Assembly: GCF_001542405.1 (NCBI RefSeq)
Contig: NZ_LNCD01000033.1
Location: 1-64,000 of the forward strand
From: Rhizobium altiplani
GTDB taxonomy: Bacteria > Pseudomonadota > Alphaproteobacteria > Rhizobiales > Rhizobiaceae
Direction of reading: 5' to 3'
Length of the DNA stretch: 64,000 nt
How positions within the stretch are numbered: position 1 is the stretch's first letter; each line of letters begins with the position of its first letter. The notes under the pieces were generated by a model. That model saw nothing but the letters and a program-made list of their open reading frames with translations. It was not told the origin of the DNA and searched no databases. Shown one piece after another: positions 44,011 through 51,299 of this stretch. The translations under genes were made by a program, and so were the position numbers.

Positions 44011-45954
44011 GTGACAGGGAAACACAGCCACTTCCTCCGCTTGCTCGGAACGCCTGCGCTTTTTGCAGAGGGGCACGAGATTGCATTGCCGGAGAAGGCC
44101 TACGCGTTGCTCGCTCTCCTGGTGGGCGCGCCGCAATATTCCATGGACCGCGAGATCCTGCGCGGCATACTCTGGCAATCGGATCAATCCAAACAGCGTG
44201 CCGGCAGCTTGCGCCAGCTACTTGCGCGTATCGATCGCAGCATTCCTGATGATATGCCCCGCCTTGTCAGGACGACCAACAGCCATGTCTCGTTCAACGA
44301 CGAGGGATGGAATGCCGACGTGCTGGTCTTGACCAATACGGCCGCGCCGTTGCCACGTCCTGCGTGGGATTTGCTTGGCGGCGATCTCCTCGAGGGGTTC
44401 AAGGCGCCGACGATTGAAGCGGAAGAGCGCATCGGTGTGGAGCGACAGCGCATCGCCGACCGTCGCGAAGCCCATATCATTTCACTGCTTGAAAGGCCGG
44501 AAAAGCGAACCTCCGACGATGTCCTCTTCCTCGCGGGTCTGCTCGTCGAGGCCGACCCTGCGAACGAGGTCGCTTGCCGGGCGCTGATGAAAAGGCACGT
44601 TGACGCGGAAGATCTTGCAGCTGCGCGCCAGGCATATTTTCGCTGCCGCAGCGAGCTGAAAACCGAATATGGTGCGGAACCGGATGGCGTGACGCAGGCC
44701 CTCGCGCAGGAACTCGGCATCATCGCTCCAGCCATGCTGGCCAGTTCGCAGATGACTGTGCCAGCGATCGCGCCCACCGACCCGGTCGGGCAGCCCCGTG
44801 TCCTCATTTTGCCGCCGGATTCGATTTTGTCTGATCCGATGCTGCAGCGTGTGGGGCGAGCCTTGCTGGAAGAAGTAACGATCGGGCTGAGCCAGCAACG
44901 TGGCTTCAAGGTTATTGCCGCTCATACCAGTCTGGAAATCGTCAATCGCAATCTTGCGGGCATTGCTGCTCCAACGCCGCCTGAACTGCGCTTCGACTAT
45001 ACGGTCTATGTCACCATCCATGGCCGTGATGACGACATTTATGCGACCTGCCGATTGACGAAGACCTCAACGGCCGAGGTTCTGTGGGCAATCGACCTGC
45101 CGCTCGCAATGCAGAAGGTCAATCACTCCTTCGGGCAGCTTGCGCGGCGTATCGTGATGACGCTTGCCGACACGATCGAGCGCCGCGAGCTTCTGGACAT
45201 GACGCATGACGTCAACCCGTCGGCGTATCGGTTGTACCTTGAAGGAAAGCGTCTCGTTTCGAAGACGGATCTGCAGCATCTGCGGCAGGCGCGCAAATGG
45301 TTCAAATCGGCGCTGGCCCGTCACGACAGGTTCTCATCCGCGCACGCCGGAATGGCGCGCGTGCTCGGCATGGAGTGGCTGGTGCGCGGGATGAAGGACA
45401 CGCAATTACTGGAGGACGCCGACCGGTCCGCCTGGCTTGCGCGCGACACCGACCCCAATAGTGGCCGGGCGATGCGTGAGTTGGGCTTTGTCGCTCTTTA
45501 CCGTCGCCGCTTCAGCGACAGCCTCGATTTCTTCGCGGAAGCGCAGATGCTCAACCCGAATGACGCCGATATCCTCGCCGACCACGCGGATGCGCTTTTG
45601 CATGACGGACAGAGTGACAGGGCACTGGAGTTGAGCCTGGCGGCGATCAAGCTCAATCCTCTGCCTCCGGATTACTACTACTGGAACCTCGGTGGCATTC
45701 ACTTCGTCCAGGAAAATTACGCAAAGGCGATCGAGGTTCTCGATCGCGTCAAGGATCGTCCGGCGACCTCGCGCCTCTTGGCCGCAGCTCATGCGAAGAA
45801 CGGCGACCTCCGGACTGCGTCGCGTTATGCCGCCATTGTCCTCGAAAATTTCCCGGATTTCCGTACGGATGACGTCTGGCAATTCGTGCCGGATCGCAAT
45901 CCGGAGGACACGCGTCAGCTGATCGACGGTCTTCGCATCGCCGGACTGTCCTGA
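44011..45954 (+). CDS. SARP/BTAD-type transcriptional regulator with C-terminal TPRs
   Basis: About 647 residues from GTG 44011; the frame is open to 43918 and no start has a clear ribosome site. Residues 1-90 form an OmpR-like winged helix (HFLRLLGTPALFAEGHEIALPEKAYALLALL). Residues 95-240 are a bacterial transcriptional activator domain (LLGGDLLEGF, then DLAAARQAYFRCRSELKTEYGAEP). Residues 265-390 hold a CadC/TolB-like segment (RVLILPPDSI, FDYTVYVTIHGRDDDIYATC). The C-terminal part is TPR-like (MRELGFVALYRRRFSDSLDFFAEAQ). It precedes the peptide-YcaO-TfuA genes in the same direction, so it is probably their activator. The signal it senses is unknown. Confidence 0.8.
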   Translation: MTGKHSHFLRLLGTPALFAEGHEIALPEKAYALLALLVGAPQYSMDREILRGILWQSDQSKQRAGSLRQLLARIDRSIPDDMPRLVRTTNSHVSFNDEGWNADVLVLTNTAAPLPRPAWDLLGGDLLEGFKAPTIEAEERIGVERQRIADRREAHIISLLERPEKRTSDDVLFLAGLLVEADPANEVACRALMKRHVDAEDLAAARQAYFRCRSELKTEYGAEPDGVTQALAQELGIIAPAMLASSQMTVPAIAPTDPVGQPRVLILPPDSILSDPMLQRVGRALLEEVTIGLSQQRGFKVIAAHTSLEIVNRNLAGIAAPTPPELRFDYTVYVTIHGRDDDIYATCRLTKTSTAEVLWAIDLPLAMQKVNHSFGQLARRIVMTLADTIERRELLDMTHDVNPSAYRLYLEGKRLVSKTDLQHLRQARKWFKSALARHDRFSSAHAGMARVLGMEWLVRGMKDTQLLEDADRSAWLARDTDPNSGRAMRELGFVALYRRRFSDSLDFFAEAQMLNPNDADILADHADALLHDGQSDRALELSLAAIKLNPLPPDYYYWNLGGIHFVQENYAKAIEVLDRVKDRPATSRLLAAAHAKNGDLRTASRYAAIVLENFPDFRTDDVWQFVPDRNPEDTRQLIDGLRIAGLS

Positions 45955-45965
45955 AGCGCTACAAC

Positions 45966-46011
45966 TTCGGCGTTTTCCCTCTTTTCTGATGAAAATCTCG
46001 GTCACGCCGAA
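45966..46011. promoter_or_regulatory. Inverted repeat upstream of the small peptide gene
   Basis: TTCGGCGT at 45966-45973 and ACGCCGAA at 46004-46011 are perfect eight-base arms with 30 bases between. They lie between the regulator stop and the peptide start. The arms may be a regulator-binding site or an mRNA stem that ends part of the regulator transcript. Confidence 0.4.
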
Positions 46012-46079
46012 ATAACGCCCGTTGGTGCATCTTCTCTGTGTCCGCAGCGCAATGCTGTTTTCAAACAGGAGATGAAACA

Positions 46080-46211
46080 ATGACGACGACACAGATCAAG
46101 CCCGTTGCAGTCCGTCTTTCGGCAGCCGCTCAGGCCGTCCTGAAGCAGGAAGCAGTGCAGCTCGACACGAACGCGACGGCAAATATCGTTCACGCCCTGA
46201 AGTTCCGTTGA
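46080..46211 (+). CDS. 43-residue peptide, candidate YcaO/TfuA substrate
   Basis: From ATG 46080 with AGGAGAT seven bases upstream, ending TGA 46209-46211, six bases before the YcaO start. It has no cysteine, so thiazole formation is impossible; Ser and Thr are few and mainly at the N-terminus. Residues 7-43 read KPVAVRLSAAAQAVLKQ, then a turn with DTNA and TANIVHALKFR. The position just before ycaO is that expected of a RiPP precursor. The pattern also resembles a minimal ribbon-helix-helix fold (strand VAVRLS, two helices), so it could instead be a tiny DNA-binding protein. No function is proven. Confidence 0.65.
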   Translation: MTTTQIKPVAVRLSAAAQAVLKQEAVQLDTNATANIVHALKFR

Positions 46212-46217
46212 GGATTG

Positions 46218-47483
46218 ATGCGAATGTCTGTTCAGACCGCACTCGAGCGCCTGGCGCAAGATCTCAGCCTCTCATCGGCCGGCATCAACAGCTATCACGA
46301 CCGCTCGTTGACGCCTGGACAGACATTCGCGGCGATCAAGCCGCATTTCAAGGAACTCGGTATTACAAGGGTGGGTCTGCTCACCGCGCTGGATCTCCTT
46401 GAGATCCCCGTTGCCTTTGCCACGCGACCGAACAGCTATACGCTTTCCGTCTTCCAGGGAAAGGGCATCGACGAGGAGGCGGCAATGACCTCGGCTGCGA
46501 TGGAGGCGGTGGAGACGCGTGTTGCCGAAAGCCAGCCAAGCGACCTTGTCATTGCGACCGTCGCCGGCATGAGGGCTGAGCATGCGTCGATGATCGACCT
46601 TGATTCGGTGGCCCGTTGTGTCCCTTCGGAGATTGGTTCCGAGCCGATCGCCTGGGGCGAGGGCCTCGATATCATGTCCAACCGTCCCGTCTTCGTTCCC
46701 TGGCCACTCGTCGGCCTCGACCATCGGGGCACCCGGCCGTCCGGTTTTGAGCAGTCGAGCGACGGTCTCGCATCCGGAAACCGGCCGGCGGAAGCCGTGC
46801 TTCACGGTCTTTGTGAACTGGTTGAACGCGACGCGTGGGCGCTGACGCAGTTGCGTCCCTATGAACAGCTGCGCGGCGCGCGGATTGATCCGATCGCGTT
46901 CGGCGACCCTGTGCTCGATATCATTGTCGATCGCATCCGGCGCGCTGGAATGCGTCTATTGCTGCTCGACATGACGACCGATATTGGCGTTCCGAGCTTT
47001 CTGGCAGTTATCATTCCCGGCAATCTCGGCGAGCGCGTGGATGCCCGCTGGACCCATGTTTGCGGGGGATGCGGATGCCATCCTGATCCTGTTCGCGCGG
47101 CACTGCGAGCAATCACCGAGGCCGCACAGAGCCGACTGACGGCGATTGCCGGCAGTCGTGACGACTTTTCCCCGCGTCTCTATCAGAGGCTCGATAATGG
47201 TGGCCCGATGCAAGAGCTCATCAATCTCTGCGACGAAGCCCCGGTTACTCCCAAATTCTCTCTCGAAGCTCCGCAGCGCACCATGCAGGAAAACATCGGC
47301 CGCATTCTCGATCGCCTCAGGTCGAGGGGCATCGATCAGGTGGTGGCCGTGCCGCTTTCCCATCCGGGTCTGCCGGTCTCGGTCGTTCGTATGATCGTTC
47401 CTGGCCTTGAGGTGGATGTCAGCGGCGAATTCATTCAACTCGGATTGCGTGCCGTGAGCGCCATGCAGGGAGCGATGCAATGA
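46218..47483 (+). CDS. YcaO domain protein
   Basis: A 421-residue protein from ATG 46218 (ATG 46224 is also possible). It carries the YcaO ATP-binding signatures: FQGKGIDEEAAMTSAAMEAVE near residue 85, SSDGLASGNRPAEAVLHGLCELVERDAW near residue 190 and GGCGCHPDPVRAALRAITEAAQSR near residue 290, ending in AGSRDD. YcaO enzymes activate a peptide amide with ATP to give azolines, thioamides or amidines. Overlap with TfuA by four bases (47480-47483) points to a tight pair. With TfuA the expected product is a backbone thioamide. No sulfur carrier gene lies in the window. Confidence 0.9.
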   Translation: MRMSVQTALERLAQDLSLSSAGINSYHDRSLTPGQTFAAIKPHFKELGITRVGLLTALDLLEIPVAFATRPNSYTLSVFQGKGIDEEAAMTSAAMEAVETRVAESQPSDLVIATVAGMRAEHASMIDLDSVARCVPSEIGSEPIAWGEGLDIMSNRPVFVPWPLVGLDHRGTRPSGFEQSSDGLASGNRPAEAVLHGLCELVERDAWALTQLRPYEQLRGARIDPIAFGDPVLDIIVDRIRRAGMRLLLLDMTTDIGVPSFLAVIIPGNLGERVDARWTHVCGGCGCHPDPVRAALRAITEAAQSRLTAIAGSRDDFSPRLYQRLDNGGPMQELINLCDEAPVTPKFSLEAPQRTMQENIGRILDRLRSRGIDQVVAVPLSHPGLPVSVVRMIVPGLEVDVSGEFIQLGLRAVSAMQGAMQ

Positions 47484-48226
47484 AGGTCATTTTTGGCGGT
47501 CCGAGTTTTGGCGCCGACATCGATAGGCTTCGGGTCGAGAATCCGTCGATCCTCTTTCGTGGGCCGGCTGCACGCGGCGACATATTTCAGGCGGTGCGAG
47601 ATGGAGCGCATGCGATCGGGATTGTTGACGGCTACTTCGGGGAAGTGCCCTCTGTGTGGCACAAGGAAATCCTCTATGGGCTGCAGCACAATGTCATCGT
47701 TGTCGGGGGTGCCAGCATGGGCGCGCTTCGCGCAGCCGAATGCGACGCGTTCGGGATGGTTGGGGTCGGCACGATCTACGAGGACTATGCCGAGGGTCGC
47801 CTGATCGATGACGAGGCCGTCGCGCTCGTGCATGCGCCAGAAGAGCTCGGCTGGTTGCCGCTTTCGGTTCCGTGGGTGGATTTTCAGCCGACGATCGACG
47901 GTCTCTATCGTCAGGGCGCACTTTCGCCCGCCGAGCACAAGATGCTGTTGCTCGCGGGCCGTTCGATCCATTTCTCAGAGCGTACCTATCCCAAGGTCGT
48001 CGAAGGCTGCACCCTTTCCGGTGACGGCCGTGCCAAGGAGATCCTGCGGCTGATTCGCGCCGGAAAGGTCGAGCGCAAGCGTCAGGACGCCGAACTCGTC
48101 CTGCAATATCTGCTGGAGGTGAGGTTTGCTCCCCAGCCGCGTGACTGGGGCTTCGCCGCCACCTCGCATTGGGAGCTTTTGCGGGCGGAAGTCACAGGTG
48201 CTGTCACGCCTGTAACGCCCAAGTAA
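47480..48226 (+). CDS. TfuA-like protein
   Basis: A 248-residue protein overlapping ycaO by four bases. The N-terminal KVIFGGPSFGADI and the middle GIVDGYFGEVPSVWHKEILYGL with VVGGASMGALRAAEC and YEDYAEGRLIDDEAVAL are the TfuA core. TfuA was named from trifolitoxin production and partners YcaO in thioamidation, probably by delivering sulfur or shaping the substrate. The neighbouring peptide gene and 89-residue protein complete a small cluster. Confidence 0.9.
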   Translation: MKVIFGGPSFGADIDRLRVENPSILFRGPAARGDIFQAVRDGAHAIGIVDGYFGEVPSVWHKEILYGLQHNVIVVGGASMGALRAAECDAFGMVGVGTIYEDYAEGRLIDDEAVALVHAPEELGWLPLSVPWVDFQPTIDGLYRQGALSPAEHKMLLLAGRSIHFSERTYPKVVEGCTLSGDGRAKEILRLIRAGKVERKRQDAELVLQYLLEVRFAPQPRDWGFAATSHWELLRAEVTGAVTPVTPK

Positions 48227-48291
48227 CGCCGGACCTGAATGATGGATATCGCTGAAGCCCGGAAGGCTCATCATTGGAGAAGGCAGTGACA

Positions 48292-48561
48292 ATGAACATT
48301 CTGACGCGGGACGAGGGTACGGGTAGCGAGTACGCTAGAATCTTCCGGTTGCTCTCGGCGGCAAAGGATGAGGCCCAGAAGCTCAAGCTGAACAATCTGA
48401 TGCACTTGACCAACATGGCTCTTCTTCAGGTGGTCATCGACTGGGACGGGATTGACCCCGAACGGGAGCTCGACGTCAACCTCGAAAAGCTGATCGGCAC
48501 CAAGACGCAGGTCGCAATGAAGGATGCCAGCGAGAATCTAGTGCTTCTCGACTGCCACTGA
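48292..48561 (+). CDS. Hypothetical 89-residue protein of the YcaO-TfuA cluster
   Basis: From ATG 48292, with AAGG at 48281-48284. It lies 65 bases after tfuA on the same strand. The protein is mostly helical (ARIFRLLSAAKDEAQKLKLNNLMHLTNMALLQVVIDW) and ends in LLDCH, a C-terminal Cys-His pair. It has no known domain. It may be an accessory or immunity protein, a second substrate, or a signal partner of the XRE regulator; all are guesses. Confidence 0.68.
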   Translation: MNILTRDEGTGSEYARIFRLLSAAKDEAQKLKLNNLMHLTNMALLQVVIDWDGIDPERELDVNLEKLIGTKTQVAMKDASENLVLLDCH

Positions 48562-48590
48562 CGGACCGGGGTGACGTTGGGACTGCGCCT

Positions 48591-48986
48591 TTACTCGCCG
48601 TCGTCCAGCTGTTCCATGCCGGCAATTGCCTGTACGAGCTTTACGATCTTCTTGCGAACATGCTCGTTCTTGATCGACAGGAAAGCGGCATTGAGCAGCA
48701 CGCCGTCGCGGGAAACAACGAATTCCTCGCTGGGCGTTGGATTATCGTTGGCCGAGTTGGGGTTGACGTCCTCGAAGAAAGATCGGACGTCGACATCGAG
48801 GGCGCCGGCAATTTCGACCAGCATGCTCGCGGAAACGCGGTTTGATCCCTTTTCATATTTTTGGATCTGCTGGAAGGTGACGCCGACCCGATCACCGAGT
48901 TCGGTCTGCGATACCTTACGCATCAGACGCTTTATGCGGATTGTCTTCCCGACGTGAACATCAACTGCATGGGGACCTTCCTTCAT
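48591..48986 (-). CDS. XRE family transcriptional regulator
   Basis: A 131-residue protein with an HTH_3 domain at residues 10-68: TIRIKRLMRKVSQTELGDRVGV, then TFQQIQKYEKGSNRVSASMLVEIAGALDV. The C-terminal half (EEFVVSRDGVLLNAAFLSIKNEHVRKKIVKLVQ) is helical. This size and layout is common among rhizobial XRE regulators. It is convergent with the 89-residue protein gene (29 bases) and has a perfect dyad upstream at 49138-49163. Confidence 0.88.
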   Translation of the reverse strand: MKEGPHAVDVHVGKTIRIKRLMRKVSQTELGDRVGVTFQQIQKYEKGSNRVSASMLVEIAGALDVDVRSFFEDVNPNSANDNPTPSEEFVVSRDGVLLNAAFLSIKNEHVRKKIVKLVQAIAGMEQLDDGE

Positions 48987-49304
48987 CGCTCTCTCCTTCC
49001 AACGCCGGTTGTTACGCGACTATTATGCCAGCAATCAACCTAACGGAGATAATTGAACGGATCAATTGCGTTGATGTGTTTTTTATCCCGCATAGAGAGC
49101 CGATGGGCAACATATTGGATATTCGGCTTTCGGCCCGATTTGCGAGGGGTTTAAATCGCAAATTTCCGTTACGGGGAGCAGCAACCACAGGTCGTGCGCA
49201 GCCGGCCGTTTTAAGTTGACGGATTCCTTCGCGTCGAGGTAGCGGCAATCCTGTGTGCTGGCGAGCCTTTCCGCCTCCAAACTCCGGAGCGCTTTCGCGT
49301 CGCG
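48987..49304. other. Intergenic region between XRE and NadQ-like genes
   Basis: About 318 bases between divergent genes. It contains the dyad at 49138-49163 and AT-rich sequence around 49030-49130. No other gene was seen. Confidence 0.55.
49138..49163. promoter_or_regulatory. Perfect dyad upstream of the XRE gene
   Basis: ATTTGCGA at 49138-49145 and TCGCAAAT at 49156-49163 with a ten-base spacer (GGGGTTTAAA). It lies about 150 bases from both flanking starts. It may be an operator for the XRE protein or for the NadQ-like regulator, though it differs from the two nadA sites. Confidence 0.45.
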
Positions 49305-50258
49305 ATGTGGTATGCCACTGATAGATCAGTCGATACAGATGGATTCGTAGCTGCCGTGACGATCGGGTTTGCTCATGCCGAATTGATAGCCGTACTGGTT
49401 GCGGTAACGGGTGGCGAACCGCGTGTCATGACGATCCGATCCGGTGATGCACTGCCGTCCGGTCCCTTCGAAATGGGACATCGCACACTGCAAAGCGGTC
49501 TGCGTGAATGGGTTCAGGAGCAGACGGGCCATCCGGTCGGCTATCTGGAACAGCTCTATACCTTCGCCGACCGCGATCGAAACAACGAAATCCTGGGTGG
49601 CCGGACGATTTCGATCAGCTACCTCGGCCTCGTGCATGAGCAGGCGACGCCAGGCGGCGGCCGACCCGGCTGGCAGGGCTGGTATGGCTATTTTCCGTGG
49701 GAAGACTGGCGCACCGGGCGACCGGGGGTCCTCGACCACCTGGTCGACTGCCTTATGGCGTGGGCCGAGCGTGATCCGTCCCGTCGTGAGGATCGGATCC
49801 GCCGGGCAAATTTCGCCTTTGGGCTCGGCGAGGCCTCATGGAACGAGGATCTTGTATTGCAGCGCTACGAGCTCCTCTATGAAGCGGGCGTTGTGAGCGA
49901 GTCGGGCTGCGCGGCCGAGACCAATCCGGGCCGGGCAATGTTCGCGGACCATCGCCGTATCCTTGCGACAGGCATTGCGAGATTGCGTGCGAAGATCAAG
50001 TATCGCCCGGTCGTTTTCGAGCTGATGCCGGTGAGCTTTACGCTGCTGCAGTTGCAGCGCAGCGTCGAAGCGCTTGCCGGGCTGACGCTGCACAAGCAGA
50101 ATTTCCGTCGGCTGATCGAGCAGCAGGAACTTGTCGAGGAAACCGGCGAGACGACGAGCGAAACGGGCGGACGCCCCGCAAAGCTTTTCCGTTATCGCCA
50201 TGCTGTCCTGGAAGAACGCGCGCTCGCCGGATCAAAGCTGCCAATCTCCCGCAATTGA
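49305..50258 (+). CDS. nadQ: Nudix-type NAD biosynthesis regulator (NadQ/NrtR-like)
   Basis: A 317-residue protein. The N-terminal part has a Nudix-like fold (VAAVTIGFAHAELIAVLVAVTGGEP, then HRTLQSGLREWVQEQTGHPVGYLEQLYTF), where the catalytic Nudix box is degenerate. A C-terminal winged helix lies at residues 235-310 (FELMPVSFTLLQLQRSVEALAG, then KQNFRRLIEQQELVEETGE). NrtR and NadQ proteins repress NAD biosynthesis genes in bacteria; NadQ is the alphaproteobacterial type. It lies 69 bases before nadA in the same direction, with two dyads in the gap. Confidence 0.82.
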   Translation: MWYATDRSVDTDGFVAAVTIGFAHAELIAVLVAVTGGEPRVMTIRSGDALPSGPFEMGHRTLQSGLREWVQEQTGHPVGYLEQLYTFADRDRNNEILGGRTISISYLGLVHEQATPGGGRPGWQGWYGYFPWEDWRTGRPGVLDHLVDCLMAWAERDPSRREDRIRRANFAFGLGEASWNEDLVLQRYELLYEAGVVSESGCAAETNPGRAMFADHRRILATGIARLRAKIKYRPVVFELMPVSFTLLQLQRSVEALAGLTLHKQNFRRLIEQQELVEETGETTSETGGRPAKLFRYRHAVLEERALAGSKLPISRN

Positions 50259-50259
50259 C

Positions 50260-50280
50260 ATATGCTCATAACGAGAATAT
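50260..50280. promoter_or_regulatory. Candidate NadQ operator 1
   Basis: ATATGCTC, spacer ATAAC, GAGAATAT: a 21-bp dyad with arms matching at 7 of 8 positions, beginning one base after the nadQ stop. The same sequence pattern recurs 34 bases downstream. Confidence 0.65.
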
Positions 50281-50293
50281 CTATGGGTTCTAG

Positions 50294-50314
50294 ATATGCT
50301 CTAATTGAGTATAA
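50294..50314. promoter_or_regulatory. Candidate NadQ operator 2
   Basis: ATATGCTC, spacer TAATT, GAGTATAA: left arm identical to operator 1, right arm matching at 6 of 8. It ends 13 bases before the nadA start, over the likely transcription start, as expected for repression. Confidence 0.62.
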
Positions 50315-50327
50315 ATAGGAGCCGGCC

Positions 50328-51299
50328 ATGAACCACAGCGTTTCCGCATCCTCGCTCTACGAGCGCGTTCGCCGCGTCATCCCCAAGGCGGAGTGGATGT
50401 CGTTCGAAGACGATGTCGAGGCGATCCTTGAGCTGAAGCGGCGGCGAAACGCCGTCATTCTTGCGCATAACTATCAAACGCCGGAAATCTTCCACGGGGT
50501 TGCCGATATCGTCGGCGACAGCTTGGCGCTGGCGCGCAAGGCGATTGACGTCGAGGCGGATATCATCGTGCTTGCAGGTGTGCATTTCATGGCCGAAACG
50601 GCCAAGCTCCTCAATCCCGACAAGACGGTGCTCATCCCGGATATGGGGGCCGGTTGCTCGCTGGCGGATTCGATCACGCCCGAGGATGTGGCGCTTCTAC
50701 GCCAAGCTCACCCCGGCGTGCCTATTATTACCTATGTGAACACCTCGGCGGCCGTGAAGGCGGCATCGGACATTTGCTGCACATCGGGAAATGCCAAGCA
50801 GGTTGTCGAGTCGCTCGGCGTGCCGCGCGTGCTGATGATTCCGGACGAGTATCTCGCCCGAAACGTCGCCCGCGAAACGTCGGTCGAGGTGCTTGCCTGG
50901 CATGGTCATTGTGAGGTCCATGAACTGTTCACGGCGGATGATGTCAGACAGCTTCGTGAGAATTATCCCGGGGTGACGGTGCTGGCGCATCCAGAATGTC
51001 CTCCTGAGGTCGTTGCCGAGGCGGATTTTGCCGGGTCGACGGCTGTGATGTCGGATTTTGTCGGGCAGCAGCGTCCGGCCCGTGTCGTGCTCCTCACCGA
51101 ATGCTCGATGAGCGACAACGTCGCTGTGCACCATCCTGATGTTGAGTTCATCCGCCCCTGTAACCTTTGCCCGCACATGAAACGGATCACGCTCGCCAAT
51201 ATCCGCGCTGCACTCGAGGAAAACCGCCACGAGGTCACCGTCGACCCTGAAGTTGCCGTTTCTGCAAGGCGTGCGGTCGAGCGGATGCTTGCGATATGA
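50328..51299 (+). CDS. nadA: Quinolinate synthase
   Basis: A 323-residue iron-sulfur enzyme from ATG 50328 (AGGAG at 50317-50321). NadA condenses iminoaspartate with dihydroxyacetone phosphate to quinolinate. It shows [63 protein letters not shown] and [13 protein letters not shown], where Cys residues in the last motifs bind the 4Fe-4S cluster. The nadB start overlaps its stop by four bases. Confidence 0.96.
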   Translation: MNHSVSASSLYERVRRVIPKAEWMSFEDDVEAILELKRRRNAVILAHNYQTPEIFHGVADIVGDSLALARKAIDVEADIIVLAGVHFMAETAKLLNPDKTVLIPDMGAGCSLADSITPEDVALLRQAHPGVPIITYVNTSAAVKAASDICCTSGNAKQVVESLGVPRVLMIPDEYLARNVARETSVEVLAWHGHCEVHELFTADDVRQLRENYPGVTVLAHPECPPEVVAEADFAGSTAVMSDFVGQQRPARVVLLTECSMSDNVAVHHPDVEFIRPCNLCPHMKRITLANIRAALEENRHEVTVDPEVAVSARRAVERMLAI

